A DNA stretch of 64,000 nucleotides from an uncultured Collinsella sp. (GCA_900541135.1 UQIG01000004.1:1-64000), one strand, 5' to 3'. Positions 34,623 to 44,269 are shown, counted from the first letter of the stretch. A program made the numbers and translations. Notes: generated from the letters alone by a model not told the origin.

Positions 34623-36770
34623 ATGGATCTTATCGCCCAGCTCGCCCGCGAGCTCAACCTTAAGGCCGCCAACGTCGAGGCAGCCGTCAAGCTCATCGAC
34701 GAGGGCAACACCATCCCCTTTATCTCGCGCTACCGCAAGGAAGCAACGGGCGGCATGGATGACGTTGCCCTGCGCGCACTCGACGACCGCCTGTCCTACC
34801 TGCGCAATCTCGAGCAGCGCAAAGAGGACGTCATTCTGCTTATCGACGCCCGGGGCAAACTCACGCCCGAACTCGAGCAGCAGATTCGCGAGGCCACGCA
34901 GCTCCAGCGTGTCGAGGACCTCTACAAGCCCTACCGCAAAAAGCGCATGACCCGCGCACAGAAGGCCCGCGAGGCAGGCCTGGAGCCACTTGCCAACATG
35001 GTCATCATGCAGGCCTCGGCCAAGGGCAGCGCGCTCGACGCCGCCGCGGCATACGTCAACGAGGAAGCCGGCTTCGACACGCCCGAGAAGGCGCTCGCCG
35101 GCGCGGCGGACATCGTGGCCGAGACGGTGGCCGAGGACCCCGAGAACGTCGCCGACCTGCGTGCCTTTACGCAAAACACCGCAGACATCGTCGTCGAGGC
35201 CACCGACCCCACCGAGAAGACCCCCTACGAGCCGTACTACAGCTATGATGAGCCGCTGCGCCGTATACCCAACCACCGCGTGCTGGCTATCGACCGCGGT
35301 GAGCGCGAGGGCAAGCTCCGCGTGCGCGTGAACGTCGACGGCGCTGCCGCCACGGCACGCCTCGGCAGCCGTTGGCCCCGACGCCAGGGCGTGTTTGCTC
35401 CCATCTTCGATGCCGCCATCGCTGACGGTTACAAGCGCCTCATGGCCCCCTCGCTGGAGCGCGAGGCCCGCGCCAAGCTCACCGTTCGCGCGCAGACCGA
35501 GGCCATCAACGTCTTTGCCAAGAATCTCGAGGGCCTGCTCTCGGCACGCCCCGTGCGCGGTGCCCGCGTGCTCGCGCTCGATCCGGGATACCGCACCGGC
35601 TGCAAGGTCGCCGTTATGGACGAGACCGGCAAGCTGCTCGACCACGGCGTGGTCTACCCCACCAAGCCGCGCCACGACGTCGCCGGCACCAAGCGCGAGC
35701 TCGCCCGCCTCGTCAAAAAGGACAGCGTCAACACCATCGTCATCGGCAACGGCACCGCCAGCCGCGAGACCGAGGAAGTCGTCTCGGAGTTCATTGCCGA
35801 GCAGGCGCCCAACTTGCGATACACCATCGTCAACGAGGCCGGCGCATCGGTGTACTCGGCTTCCGAGCTCGCCAGCCAGGAATACCCCGACCTGGACGTC
35901 ACCGTGCGTGGCGCCATGAGCCTGGGCCGCCGCCTGCAGGACCCGCTGGCAGAGCTCGTCAAGATTCCGCCCCAGTCCATCGGCGTGGGCCAATACCAGC
36001 ACGACCTTGACCAGGCCGAGCTTTCGCGCACCCTGGGCCACGTGGTGGAAGACGTCGTTAACCGCGTGGGCGTCGACGTCAACACCGCGAGCGCAAGCCT
36101 GCTGGGATACGTATCGGGCATTACGCCGAGCGTGGCCAAGAACATCGTGGCCTACCGCGAGGAAAACGGCGCCTTTACCGATCGCCGCCAGCTTAAGAAG
36201 GTCCCCAAGCTGGGGCCCAAGGCATATCTCAACGCCGCGGGCTTCCTGCGCATCAGCGGCGGTAAGAACCCGCTCGACGCGACGAGCGTCCACCCCGAGA
36301 GCTACGAGGTGGCAACGGCCGTCTTGGACCGCGCCGGTGTGGCGGCCAGCGAGCTCAGCCGCGGCGGCGTGCCCGACATCGAGCGCCGCCTGGGCAGCAT
36401 CTCGACACTGGCGAGTGACCTAGACTGCGGCACCCTCACGCTTATCGACATCGTCAACGAGCTCAAGAAGCCCGGCCGCGACCCGCGCGACGACGCGCCC
36501 GAGGTGGTCTTTAGCCGCTCGGCGCTTTCCATCGACGACCTGGAGCCCGGCATGGAGCTCAAGGGCACGGTGCGCAACGTCGTCGACTTTGGCGCCTTCG
36601 TCGACGTGGGCGTGCACCAGGACGGCCTCGTGCACATCTCCAAACTGGCCAACCGCTTTGTCAAGCACCCCAGCGACGTGGTGCGCGTCGGTGACACGGT
36701 CAAGGTGTGGGTCGAAAAGGTCGATCGCGACCGCAAGAAGATCTCGCTCACCATGGTACAGGGGAAGTAA
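34623..36770 (+). CDS. tex: Tex family transcription accessory / RNA-binding protein
   Basis: A 715-residue nucleic-acid-binding protein. The N-terminal helical region (LAQLARELNLKAANVEAAV, then NTIPFISRYRKEATGGMD) is followed by a YqgF-like RNase H fold (RVLALDPGYRTGCKVAVMD). Helix-hairpin-helix motifs come next (NTASASLLGYVSGITPSVAK) and the C-terminal S1 domain has GTVRNVVDFGAFVDVGVHQD. Tex is thought to act in transcription or RNA metabolism. The ATG at 34623 has AAGGAG upstream. Confidence 0.96.
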   Translation: MDLIAQLARELNLKAANVEAAVKLIDEGNTIPFISRYRKEATGGMDDVALRALDDRLSYLRNLEQRKEDVILLIDARGKLTPELEQQIREATQLQRVEDLYKPYRKKRMTRAQKAREAGLEPLANMVIMQASAKGSALDAAAAYVNEEAGFDTPEKALAGAADIVAETVAEDPENVADLRAFTQNTADIVVEATDPTEKTPYEPYYSYDEPLRRIPNHRVLAIDRGEREGKLRVRVNVDGAAATARLGSRWPRRQGVFAPIFDAAIADGYKRLMAPSLEREARAKLTVRAQTEAINVFAKNLEGLLSARPVRGARVLALDPGYRTGCKVAVMDETGKLLDHGVVYPTKPRHDVAGTKRELARLVKKDSVNTIVIGNGTASRETEEVVSEFIAEQAPNLRYTIVNEAGASVYSASELASQEYPDLDVTVRGAMSLGRRLQDPLAELVKIPPQSIGVGQYQHDLDQAELSRTLGHVVEDVVNRVGVDVNTASASLLGYVSGITPSVAKNIVAYREENGAFTDRRQLKKVPKLGPKAYLNAAGFLRISGGKNPLDATSVHPESYEVATAVLDRAGVAASELSRGGVPDIERRLGSISTLASDLDCGTLTLIDIVNELKKPGRDPRDDAPEVVFSRSALSIDDLEPGMELKGTVRNVVDFGAFVDVGVHQDGLVHISKLANRFVKHPSDVVRVGDTVKVWVEKVDRDRKKISLTMVQGK

Positions 36771-36784
36771 ACCGCCAAAGCAGG

Positions 36785-36991
36785 GGTACCCCCTGTAGTG
36801 ACGTGCAAAATCGCGAGTATTCTGCAAATTCCACCGTTCCGGATGCCCCTCAGAGGCGAAAAAGCAAAAAACAGCCCCCGTTTTAGCGTCGTCAGAGCCA
36901 AAACGGGGGCTGTTCCGTGCTTCACCCAACTGGTAAAAGCCTTTACCTTGCTGAATACTCTCAATTTTGCACGGCGCAGGCGGGGGTACCT
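36785..36991. mobile_element. MITE-like element M2, copy A
   Basis: 207 bp bounded by 41-bp imperfect terminal inverted repeats whose best-conserved blocks are GGTACCCCC, GTGCAAAAT and GAGTATTC. It contains an inner hairpin (AACAGCCCCCGTTTT / AAAACGGGGGCTGTT, 36870-36915) that could terminate tex transcription. A second copy is at 60522-60757. Confidence 0.7.
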
Positions 36992-37050
36992 TTGCCCACG
37001 GCAGGATATGGAAACCAAGCGCCAACTTGCTGGCAAGCTCGTGTCGGCAG

Positions 37051-37120
37051 CCCCGGCCTTTCCTTTGCCTGGCGCGACCCTCGCGAAGCGCGTGAGCGAT
37101 AGGGAAAGGAAAGGCCGGGG
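37051..37120. terminator. GC-rich palindrome downstream of the transaldolase gene
   Basis: Perfect 16-bp outer arms (CCCCGGCCTTTCCTTT and its complement) enclose a second stem. It sits 32 nt after the transaldolase stop, between convergent genes, and follows element M2 directly. Confidence 0.6.
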
Positions 37121-37151
37121 CGAGCAGCCCGCGGCGTAGCCAGTGTTCGCG

Positions 37152-37856
37152 TTACGGCAGAATATGGAAGCCCAAAGCGGCGATATCCTTGGCAAAGCCG
37201 CGCACGGTGTCGAGCGAGACCTCGTACGGGTCACGGCCGATGTTCTTGCGCTTGGCCAGGATGCCGTTGGGCACCGTGATGATCTGGCAACCGCAGGCCT
37301 CGGCCTGGTAAATATTGATGAGCTCGCGCGTGGACGCCCACAGGACCTCACAGTTGGGCTTGGCGGCGGCCTTCTTGACCGACTCCGTCACAAACGGAAT
37401 GGGGTCGACGCCGGTATCGGCGATACGGCCGGCAAAGAGCGAGATGATGGACGGCGTCTCGGCGTCAACGGCCTCGACCATCTCGTCGACCTGCTCGGGC
37501 GTAAAGATAGTGGTGACGTTGACCTTGATGCCATCGGCCGAAAGCTTGCGGACCAGCTCGGCGGTGGACTCGCCCTTGGTGGTCACGCACGGAATCTTGA
37601 CGTAGACGTTCTCGGCCCAGGTAGCGATCTCGCGCGCCTCGACCTCCATGGTCTCGACGTCGTCGGCAAAGACCTCAAACGAGACGGACACATCGGTGAT
37701 GTGGGCCAGGACCTCCTTGGCAAACGCGCGGTAATCCGTCACGCCGCCCTTCTTCATAAGGGACGGGTTGGTCGTGAAACCCTGAACGTTGCCGTTCTCG
37801 TACATGTCGAGCATGCCCTCGAGGTTTGCACCGTCAGCGAACACCTTGATTGCCAT
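37152..37856 (-). CDS. Transaldolase family protein (TalC/fructose-6-phosphate aldolase size)
   Basis: A 234-residue class I aldolase of the short transaldolase group. TTNPSLMKKGG lies near the N-terminus and the Schiff-base Lys is in VYVKIPCVTTKGE. Later segments NVTTIFTPEQV and SLFAGRIADTG match transaldolases. It would transfer a dihydroxyacetone unit in the non-oxidative pentose phosphate path, or cleave fructose 6-phosphate. The two activities cannot be told apart with confidence. The ATG at 37856 has AAAGGA upstream; the gene is monocistronic. Confidence 0.9.
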   Translation of the reverse strand: MAIKVFADGANLEGMLDMYENGNVQGFTTNPSLMKKGGVTDYRAFAKEVLAHITDVSVSFEVFADDVETMEVEAREIATWAENVYVKIPCVTTKGESTAELVRKLSADGIKVNVTTIFTPEQVDEMVEAVDAETPSIISLFAGRIADTGVDPIPFVTESVKKAAAKPNCEVLWASTRELINIYQAEACGCQIITVPNGILAKRKNIGRDPYEVSLDTVRGFAKDIAALGFHILP

Positions 37857-38049
37857 CTGCCTGATTCCTTTCGCTTGCACATGGGCGTTAAACTGCTAAA
37901 CACTTTACCTACGTTTATCAAGGCGTGAGCTGCGGTTTTTTATCTTCTCGGCGAACGGTATAAACACCTCAGTGTTTGGATTGATAAATCGATTGAGCAT
38001 GCAAAAGCAAAGAGTCGCAGTTTGAGCAAACGTCAGAACGTGGGATTCA

Positions 38050-38877
38050 TTAGATGAGGCCGAAATGCTGCATCGCTGTGACGGTGCCGTCGTGTGCGAC
38101 ATCATCAGTCACGTAGTCGGCGAGCGCCTTGACCTCGGGCATAGCGTTGCCCATGGCCACGGCCGTCTCGACAGCGGCGAGCATACCCAGATCGTTGCCG
38201 GAATCGCCAAAGCCAAAGGTGCGCGCGTTGCCGGTGCGACCCAGGTATTCCAGCGCTCGCGCCACGCCCACGCCCTTGTCAATGCCCTTGGGGCTCAGCT
38301 CGCGATTCTGGCCACCGGTGTTGCACAGCTCAAACTCGCGATCGATAAAGCCGTCATCGTTGGCCACGCGAGCCAAACTGGGCACACTGAGGCATACCTT
38401 GCCCACGCGCAGACTGCCGTCGACGCGCATTTCCGCGGTGCTGTGCACCACAGAAGTGCCGATCAGAGACGACTGCTCAACACCCGCGGGTTCCAGGGCA
38501 AAAGTAGCCACGTTGGTCTCGAAAAAGGCCTCAATCCCTGCCGCTGCCATACGGCGCGCGAGCTCCTCGATAACGTCCTCGCCAAAGCAGTCCTCGTGTA
38601 CCACGCGGCCCTCGACCTCGAGCGTCGCTCCCGCCATGGCAACGACACCCGCAGGCTCCAAAGCACGCAGGCCATCGGCAATCAGCCACAAGGGACGACC
38701 CGTGCAGATAAATGCCTGGTGACCTGCATTGCGCAGACGATGAAACGCCTCGATCACCGCCTGCGAGGGGCGAACCGCCGAAAAGTCCTTATCGGTCATA
38801 TCGTCGGGATCGAACGACGTCAGCGTGCCGTCCACGTCAAAAAAGAGCACAGCGGGTTTGGGACACGCATCAATCAT
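38050..38877 (-). CDS. HAD superfamily (Cof-type) phosphatase
   Basis: A 275-residue cytoplasmic phosphatase of HAD subclass IIB. Motif I is DVDGTLTS (nucleophile Asp), motif II is ICTGRP, and motif III/IV is the Lys region followed by FGDSGNDLGML. Cof-type enzymes act on sugar phosphates or nucleotides. The ATG at 38877 has AAAGGA eight nt upstream. The gene is divergent from rlmKL by 75 nt. Confidence 0.92.
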   Translation of the reverse strand: MIDACPKPAVLFFDVDGTLTSFDPDDMTDKDFSAVRPSQAVIEAFHRLRNAGHQAFICTGRPLWLIADGLRALEPAGVVAMAGATLEVEGRVVHEDCFGEDVIEELARRMAAAGIEAFFETNVATFALEPAGVEQSSLIGTSVVHSTAEMRVDGSLRVGKVCLSVPSLARVANDDGFIDREFELCNTGGQNRELSPKGIDKGVGVARALEYLGRTGNARTFGFGDSGNDLGMLAAVETAVAMGNAMPEVKALADYVTDDVAHDGTVTAMQHFGLI

Positions 38878-38952
38878 ATGAGTTCCTTTCGAGGATAAGG
38901 GCAAACGAAGCATCCATCATATAATGGAGCGACGCAACCAGAGAGGTCACCC

Positions 38953-41523
38953 ATGGAATTTTACGCAAGCTGCCCCGAGGGCTTTGAGTCCGCACTCGCC
39001 GATGAGCTTAAACGCCTCGGGCTTTCGCATGTCCGCCGCCTAAAGGGCCGCGCCACGTTTGAGGGCGAGCTTGAGCGGGGCTATCGCGCATGCCTGTGGT
39101 CGCGCCTGGCCAGCCGCGTGTTTGCGGTGCTCGGACGCTTTGAGGCGCAAGATGCCGACGAGCTGTACGATAGCGTTTACGACATCGCCTGGGAGAACAT
39201 CGTCCGCCCCGGCGCCACCATCGCCATTACCGCCCGCGGCGTGACCGAACAGCTGCGCAACACGCGCTTCTCGGCCCTGCGCGCCAAGGACGCGCTGTGC
39301 GACCGTCTGGCCGAGACCACGGGCCGTCGCGCCGATGTCGACGCCGCCGATCCCGACGTTCACCTGCTGCTTTCGCTGCGTCAGCGCCGCGCGAGCATCA
39401 GCCTGGACCTTTCGGGCGACCCGCTGTTCAAGCGCCTGCCGCCCGCGGCGACCCGTGCCGGCGAGGGCGCGCACGTGCTGCGCCCCGACTACGCCGCCCT
39501 GGTGCTGGCGCAGGTCGGCTGGACCGCACTGTGCGAGCGCGAGCTGACGGCCGACGATTACGAGAATGAAGCCCTTCCCACGCTAATCGATGCCTCGTGC
39601 GCCGGCGGCGGCCTGTTGCTGGAAGCCGTAAACATTCTGACCGACCGCGCCCCGGGCGCCGCACGCGAGCGCTGGGGCTTTGAGGGCTGGCAGCTGCACG
39701 ACGCCGCTCTGTGGGAGCAGCTGCTTGCCGAGGCACGCGAGCGCGAGGCGGCAGCACGCGAGCGCCAGGTACGCATCGCGGCCGTGGATGTTGACCCCGC
39801 CGCCCGCAAGACCGCCGAGCGCATGGTCAAATGTGCCGGCTACAAGCGCTTTGTTGATTTTTGCGCCGCCAAGTCCGCCACCGTGCTGGACCATGCGGGC
39901 GCCGTCGCCGGTGCCGCCGTGGTCGCAGATACGACCGAGACACCGCTTTCGCTCATGCATGACACCATGACGCTCGTCAGTGAGCTGCGCCGCGCGCCCG
40001 AGCTTGCCGCGGCGCCGGTCGCCGCGCTCACCCGCGACGGATTGCTGGCCCGCGCGCTCCACGCCGAGCCCGAGCGCTCGATCGCCGTCATGCCCAACAA
40101 CGAGGAGGCGACCGTCGAAGTCTGGCCCTCGCTCGACCAGGCCGCCGCGGCGTTTGAGGCTTCGACCAGTGCGGATGCTGAGGGCGAGGCTGCAGATGCC
40201 GACAATGCCAATGATGAAGGCAGCACCGCCCCCGCCATGCCCGAGCCTGCCGCCATGCTCGACCTGGGCGACGGCAAGCCGCTGCCCGTGCTCATCCCCG
40301 AGTCCGAGCAGTTCGCCAACCGCCTGCGCAAGAATGCCCGTCTGCGCCGCAAGTGGGCCAAGCGCGAGGGCGTAAGCTGCTACCGCGTCTACGATGCCGA
40401 CCTACCCGACTACTCCGCCGCCATCGATCTGTACGAGGGCTGCCCGCAGACGCCGGGCCGCTGGCTCGTCATCGCCGAATACGCCGCGCCTAAGACCATC
40501 GACCCCGCACTGGCCCAGGCCCGTATGCTCGACATCTCGGCCATCGCGCCACGCATCCTGGATGTTCCCGCCGAGCACGTGCACGCCAAGGCCCGCATGC
40601 GTTCGCGCGGCGGCTCGCAGTACGGCAAGCAGGGCGCCGGCAAGGGCGGCTCGGGCGAGCGCGCCAATATCGCACGCCGTCGTCTGCCGCTCATCGAAGA
40701 GGGCGGCCTCACCTTTGCCGTCAACTTTGACGACTATCTGGATGTGGGCATCTTCCTGGATCACCGCGTCACCCGCAACCTGGTGCGTGAGCACGCCAAG
40801 CAGGCGCGCCGCTTCCTCAACCTGTTTGCCTATACCGGCACCGCCACCTGCTACGCGGCGGACGGCGGCGTCGAGGAGACCGTGACGGTCGACCTCTCCA
40901 ACACCTACCTGGACTGGGCCGAGCGCAACATGCGCCAAAACGGCTTTGTGGGACCGCAGCATCATTTTGTGCGCGACGACGTGCTCGCCTGGATTCGCGA
41001 CCAACGCCAGACGCGCAACCGCTGGGACCTGATCTTTGTCGACCCGCCCACGTTCTCGAACTCGTCCAAGATGGGCCGCCGTACCTGGGATGTCCAACGC
41101 GACCATGTTGAGCTTTTGGCCGGCGTATCGCGCCTGCTCGCACAGGGTGGACATGCCATCTTTAGCTGCAACCTGCGTGGCTTCCGTCCCGAGACGCGCA
41201 AGCTCGCACGCGCGGGCGTGGTGCTGGAGGACATTACGGCACAGACCATCCCCGAGGACTTCGCGCGCAACCAGAAGGTGCACCACTGCTATATCGTGCG
41301 CCGCCTGCCCATCGAGGATGCCATGGCCGAGGTCGGCTTTAGCGCCGAGGAGATTGCAGAGCGAACCGAGGAACTGCGCAATCCCGAGGCCCGCAAGCCC
41401 CGTGCGGCAGTACCCGCGCACGCGCAGGCCGGCAACGGCAAGTCGAACTTTACCGGCAAACCCTCTCCTGCCGGCAAGCTCAAAAAGAAGAAGTTCTACG
41501 CCAGCAAGCCCAAGGGCAAATAA
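38953..41523 (+). CDS. rlmKL: RlmKL-type 23S rRNA methyltransferase with a degenerate RlmL half
   Basis: An 856-residue protein laid out like E. coli RlmKL: THUMP domain (1-160), RlmL-like domain (about 165-400) and RlmK domain (about 490-800). The RlmK half is intact (RRFLNLFAYTGTATCYAADG, FVDPPTFSNS) and should make m7G in 23S rRNA. In the RlmL half, the expected DPMCGSGT is DASCAGGG (213-220) and the catalytic NPPYGERL aligns with MPNNEEAT. Both signature motifs are thus lost, although TDRAPGAARERWGFEGWQ is kept. An acidic Ala/Asp/Glu linker (about 400-440) follows. The m2G activity is probably gone; THUMP may still guide RNA binding. The C-terminus is a basic tail rich in Lys. Confidence 0.9.
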   Translation: MEFYASCPEGFESALADELKRLGLSHVRRLKGRATFEGELERGYRACLWSRLASRVFAVLGRFEAQDADELYDSVYDIAWENIVRPGATIAITARGVTEQLRNTRFSALRAKDALCDRLAETTGRRADVDAADPDVHLLLSLRQRRASISLDLSGDPLFKRLPPAATRAGEGAHVLRPDYAALVLAQVGWTALCERELTADDYENEALPTLIDASCAGGGLLLEAVNILTDRAPGAARERWGFEGWQLHDAALWEQLLAEAREREAAARERQVRIAAVDVDPAARKTAERMVKCAGYKRFVDFCAAKSATVLDHAGAVAGAAVVADTTETPLSLMHDTMTLVSELRRAPELAAAPVAALTRDGLLARALHAEPERSIAVMPNNEEATVEVWPSLDQAAAAFEASTSADAEGEAADADNANDEGSTAPAMPEPAAMLDLGDGKPLPVLIPESEQFANRLRKNARLRRKWAKREGVSCYRVYDADLPDYSAAIDLYEGCPQTPGRWLVIAEYAAPKTIDPALAQARMLDISAIAPRILDVPAEHVHAKARMRSRGGSQYGKQGAGKGGSGERANIARRRLPLIEEGGLTFAVNFDDYLDVGIFLDHRVTRNLVREHAKQARRFLNLFAYTGTATCYAADGGVEETVTVDLSNTYLDWAERNMRQNGFVGPQHHFVRDDVLAWIRDQRQTRNRWDLIFVDPPTFSNSSKMGRRTWDVQRDHVELLAGVSRLLAQGGHAIFSCNLRGFRPETRKLARAGVVLEDITAQTIPEDFARNQKVHHCYIVRRLPIEDAMAEVGFSAEEIAERTEELRNPEARKPRAAVPAHAQAGNGKSNFTGKPSPAGKLKKKKFYASKPKGK

Positions 41524-41526
41524 AAA

Positions 41527-41593
41527 AGTTGCGGTGGAATACGGACTGTTTTGCCTGGAATTAGGCAAAGTTAGACCGTATTTCACCGCAACT
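41527..41593. repeat. GTTGCGGTGGAATACGG palindrome, copy 1
   Basis: A 67-nt inverted repeat (AGTTGCGGTGGAATACGG … CCGTATTTCACCGCAACT) with an inner TTGCCT/AGGCAA stem, 3 nt after the rlmKL stop. Copy 2 is at 57075-57142. It probably ends transcription or protects mRNA ends. Confidence 0.75.
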
Positions 41594-41617
41594 CATATTG
41601 GGACGGTGGTTGGCGAT

Positions 41618-42331
41618 CTAGCCTTGGGTAACTAGGCGGTAGCCAATGCCTACGTGGGTTTGGATGTAGCGCGGATGCGCGGGGTCGGACTCGATCTTCT
41701 TACGCAACGTGCCCATAAAGACGCGCAGGCTCGCCAGGTCGCTCTTAGTCGCCGTACCCCAAATCTCGTGCAGGATAAACTGATGCGTCAGCACCTTGTC
41801 GGCGTTATGCGCCAGCAGGCACAGGAGCTTGTACTCGATCGGCGTCAGATGCAGCTCCTCGTCATCCATCGTGGCGATGCCGGCATCAAAATCGATATGC
41901 AGCTCACCGGCATCGAACGAGCCCTCAGAGGAAACACCGCCCCTTTGCGCATACGAAAGGCGTCTGAGCGTCGTGCGAATGCGCGCGAGCAGCTCCTCGA
42001 CCGAAAACGGCTTGGTCAGGTAGTCGTCGGCGCCGGCATCGAGCGCGCGAATCTTGTCCGCATCCTCGCTGCGCGCCGAGACCACGATAATCGGCATACC
42101 CGACCATGCGCGCACCGATTCCACCACCTTGACGCCGTCCATATCGGGCAGGCCCAGATCGAGCAGCACGATGCTCGGCGCCTGCGATGAGGCGGCGGCG
42201 ATGGCGGCATGGGCGGTCTCCACGGCCATATGACGCAAGCCGTGCGCCTCGAGCGCGGCAACAATAAGATTGCGAACGGCGGGGTCGTCCTCAACGACCA
42301 AGATGAGCGGTTTTACGGCAGAGTTCGGCAC
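41618..42331 (-). CDS. kdpE: KdpE-like response regulator
   Basis: An OmpR/PhoB-type regulator, 237 residues. The receiver has VVEDD, LLDLGLPDMDG (phospho-Asp) and the Lys of DDYLTKPF. The C-terminal winged helix has LTPIEYKLLCLLAHNADKVLT. The start is a GTG at 42331 with AAGGAG seven nt upstream, 4 nt after the kinase stop, so the two are coupled. In most bacteria KdpDE control kdpFABC; no kdpFABC genes are present here and the linked K+ transporter is Kup. Confidence 0.92.
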   Translation of the reverse strand: MPNSAVKPLILVVEDDPAVRNLIVAALEAHGLRHMAVETAHAAIAAASSQAPSIVLLDLGLPDMDGVKVVESVRAWSGMPIIVVSARSEDADKIRALDAGADDYLTKPFSVEELLARIRTTLRRLSYAQRGGVSSEGSFDAGELHIDFDAGIATMDDEELHLTPIEYKLLCLLAHNADKVLTHQFILHEIWGTATKSDLASLRVFMGTLRKKIESDPAHPRYIQTHVGIGYRLVTQG

Positions 42332-42335
42332 GGCG

Positions 42336-43961
42336 CTACTCCTTATCAAACGAAACATCGGCGACGGGAAGCTCAATCGTAAAGACCGAGCCGTGCGGGT
42401 CCGCCGCGGCAACCTCTATGCTACCGCCATGCGCCAGCGCAATGGAGTGGCAGAGCGAAAGCCCCAGGCCCACACTACGGTGGCTGTCGGCCAGGCCATG
42501 GTTGGCGGTATAGAACGACTCAAAGATGCGCTCGCGATCCTCGGGTGCGATGCCCGGGCCGTCATCGGCCACCGAGCACGCCACGCGCCCATCGTCGATG
42601 CCAATCGAAATCACGATATGAGAGCCTGCGGGCGTATAGGTGATGGCGTTGTTCACCAGATTGACCACCAACTGCACCATCAGACGCGCATCGACATTGA
42701 CGAGCGCCGGCTCGTCGCACGCCACCACCTTAAGGTCGTGCTCGTGCACGGCAGGGTTCACGTGGCGCAGCGCCTCCTCGACGATATCGTCCATGAGCTC
42801 GAGCGTGGTCGACAGACGCATACCGCCACCCTCGAGCTTGGTGATGGCGAGCAAATTCTCGACGGTGGCGTTGAGCCACAGCGCATCCGAGCGAATGGAT
42901 AGAAGCAGGCCGCGGCGCGTCTGGGCATCGAGCACCGCGGTGCCGGTCGAGCCCTGATCGAGCAGCACGTCAGCATTACCCGAAATACTGGTGAGCGGCG
43001 TGCGCAGGTCGTGCGAGATGGAGCGCAGCAGGTTGGCGCGCAACTGTTCGTTTTTGGCGAGCACCGCCGCCTCCTCGCGGGCCTCCATGGCGCGGGCGCG
43101 GTCGAGCGCCAGCTCGCCTTCGCTCACGATGGCATCGGCAAGCGTCCGCTCCTCGTGCGTCAGCACGTCGGGCTCGGCAACGATAGCCAGCACGCCCACC
43201 ACCGAGGCGGGGTCGCCCGAGCGGACGAAGCCGTCGCCCGTGCGAACCGTCAGGTAGATGCCATAAAACGCCGAGCCACCATAGGTGGCATCGAGCGGCG
43301 TTCCTACATAGGCGGACGCCGAGAGCCGCGGCGGCATCTGCGGCGCCAGTTCATGCACCGGCGCGGCATCGCCCACGGCCGTGTATGTCGCACGCGGCAG
43401 CAGGTCATCGCCCTCAGCGTCGGCGCTGTACCACACGACCGGGCAGCCCGAAAGACGCGCCAGCTGCGTGGCCATGGCGTGAACGATCTGCTGCTGATCG
43501 GCGCACCGCTGCAGCATGCGGTTGGTCTCGAGCACCATATGCGTGCGACGGTCGCTGGCGGCAGCCTGCGCCAAAGCGCGACGCAGGGCCAAGGCAATCG
43601 AGCTCGACACAAGCGAGACCACGAACATGATGAAGAACATGCCGGGATAGCCGCGGTCGATAAGCGACAGCGAGTAGCGCGGGTCGACAAACAAGAAGTT
43701 GTAGAGCGCCACGGCGGCAGCCGAGCTCAGCAAGCAATACAGGCGACTCCAGGTAAAGAATGCGCACAGCTGAACGGCGAACACATAGACGATCATGATG
43801 CTCGGCGCGAGACCCGGATGGTCGAGCAGCGCGCCCACAATCGTCGCCGCGACCAGCAGCCCCACCGATACGCAGGCGTCATACAGAGGAGTGCGGCGCG
43901 TCAGCGTTGTGCGCCGCCACCAAAAGCTATCGGCAATATCGCCGTCCGTACGGACGTCCAT
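42336..43961 (-). CDS. KdpD-like sensor histidine kinase lacking the N-terminal KdpD/Usp domains
   Basis: A 541-residue membrane kinase equal to the C-terminal half of KdpD. It has four membrane helices in a DUF4118 domain (about 28-128), a GAF-like region (about 150-290), the phospho-His317 in SISHDLRTPLTS, and an ATPase domain with VNNAITY, DDGPGIAPEDRERIFESFY and VGLGLSL. The long cytoplasmic N-terminal KdpD domain (about 370 residues) is absent. It probably phosphorylates the KdpE encoded 4 nt downstream. A GAGAGGGG ribosome site precedes the ATG. Confidence 0.92.
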   Translation of the reverse strand: MDVRTDGDIADSFWWRRTTLTRRTPLYDACVSVGLLVAATIVGALLDHPGLAPSIMIVYVFAVQLCAFFTWSRLYCLLSSAAAVALYNFLFVDPRYSLSLIDRGYPGMFFIMFVVSLVSSSIALALRRALAQAAASDRRTHMVLETNRMLQRCADQQQIVHAMATQLARLSGCPVVWYSADAEGDDLLPRATYTAVGDAAPVHELAPQMPPRLSASAYVGTPLDATYGGSAFYGIYLTVRTGDGFVRSGDPASVVGVLAIVAEPDVLTHEERTLADAIVSEGELALDRARAMEAREEAAVLAKNEQLRANLLRSISHDLRTPLTSISGNADVLLDQGSTGTAVLDAQTRRGLLLSIRSDALWLNATVENLLAITKLEGGGMRLSTTLELMDDIVEEALRHVNPAVHEHDLKVVACDEPALVNVDARLMVQLVVNLVNNAITYTPAGSHIVISIGIDDGRVACSVADDGPGIAPEDRERIFESFYTANHGLADSHRSVGLGLSLCHSIALAHGGSIEVAAADPHGSVFTIELPVADVSFDKE

Positions 43962-43985
43962 CAGCGTTCCGCCCCTCTCTCAAAA

Positions 43986-44031
43986 ACAGAAACCACCACA
44001 AAGGGGACAGGCACCTTTGTGGTGGTTTCCC
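43986..44031. repeat. REP-like palindrome of the GGGGACAGGCACC type
   Basis: AACCACCACAAAGG and CCTTTGTGGTGGTT flank GGACAGGCA in the gap between the small membrane-protein gene and the kinase gene. Its layout is close to the 33-bp REP but the sequence is a different class. Confidence 0.75.
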
Positions 44032-44074
44032 CTTGTGGTGGTTCCAAGTGTAAAGCCTTTGCAACCTGCGGACG

Positions 44075-44269
44075 TTAGACAAACAGCACGTGCGCGAGCA
44101 GTGCGCACACGCACGCCGCGACAAGCACCGTCACCACGATCGAAATCACGCGGTCGGCCATGTCCATGTTGGCCCGATTCGTAAAGAACCGATCTTCGGC
44201 AGCATCGGCGCGTACCTCACGCACCAGCTCGGTCGCAAGATCGCAACCGTCAAGCACCTTTGCATCCAT
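44075..44269 (-). CDS. Small single-pass membrane protein between kup and the kinase gene
   Basis: A 64-residue product: an acidic, soluble N-terminal part (MDAKVLDGCDLATELVREV…) and one hydrophobic helix (about 41-62) at the C-terminus. A strong ribosome site (GGGAGGAAACC) precedes the ATG at 44269, which argues that it is translated. I do not recognise it. It lies 69 nt after kup and 113 nt before the kinase gene on the same strand, so it may be a regulatory partner of Kup or of the kinase, in the way that KdpF is small and membrane-bound. That role is inference only. Confidence 0.65.
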   Translation of the reverse strand: MDAKVLDGCDLATELVREVRADAAEDRFFTNRANMDMADRVISIVVTVLVAACVCALLAHVLFV

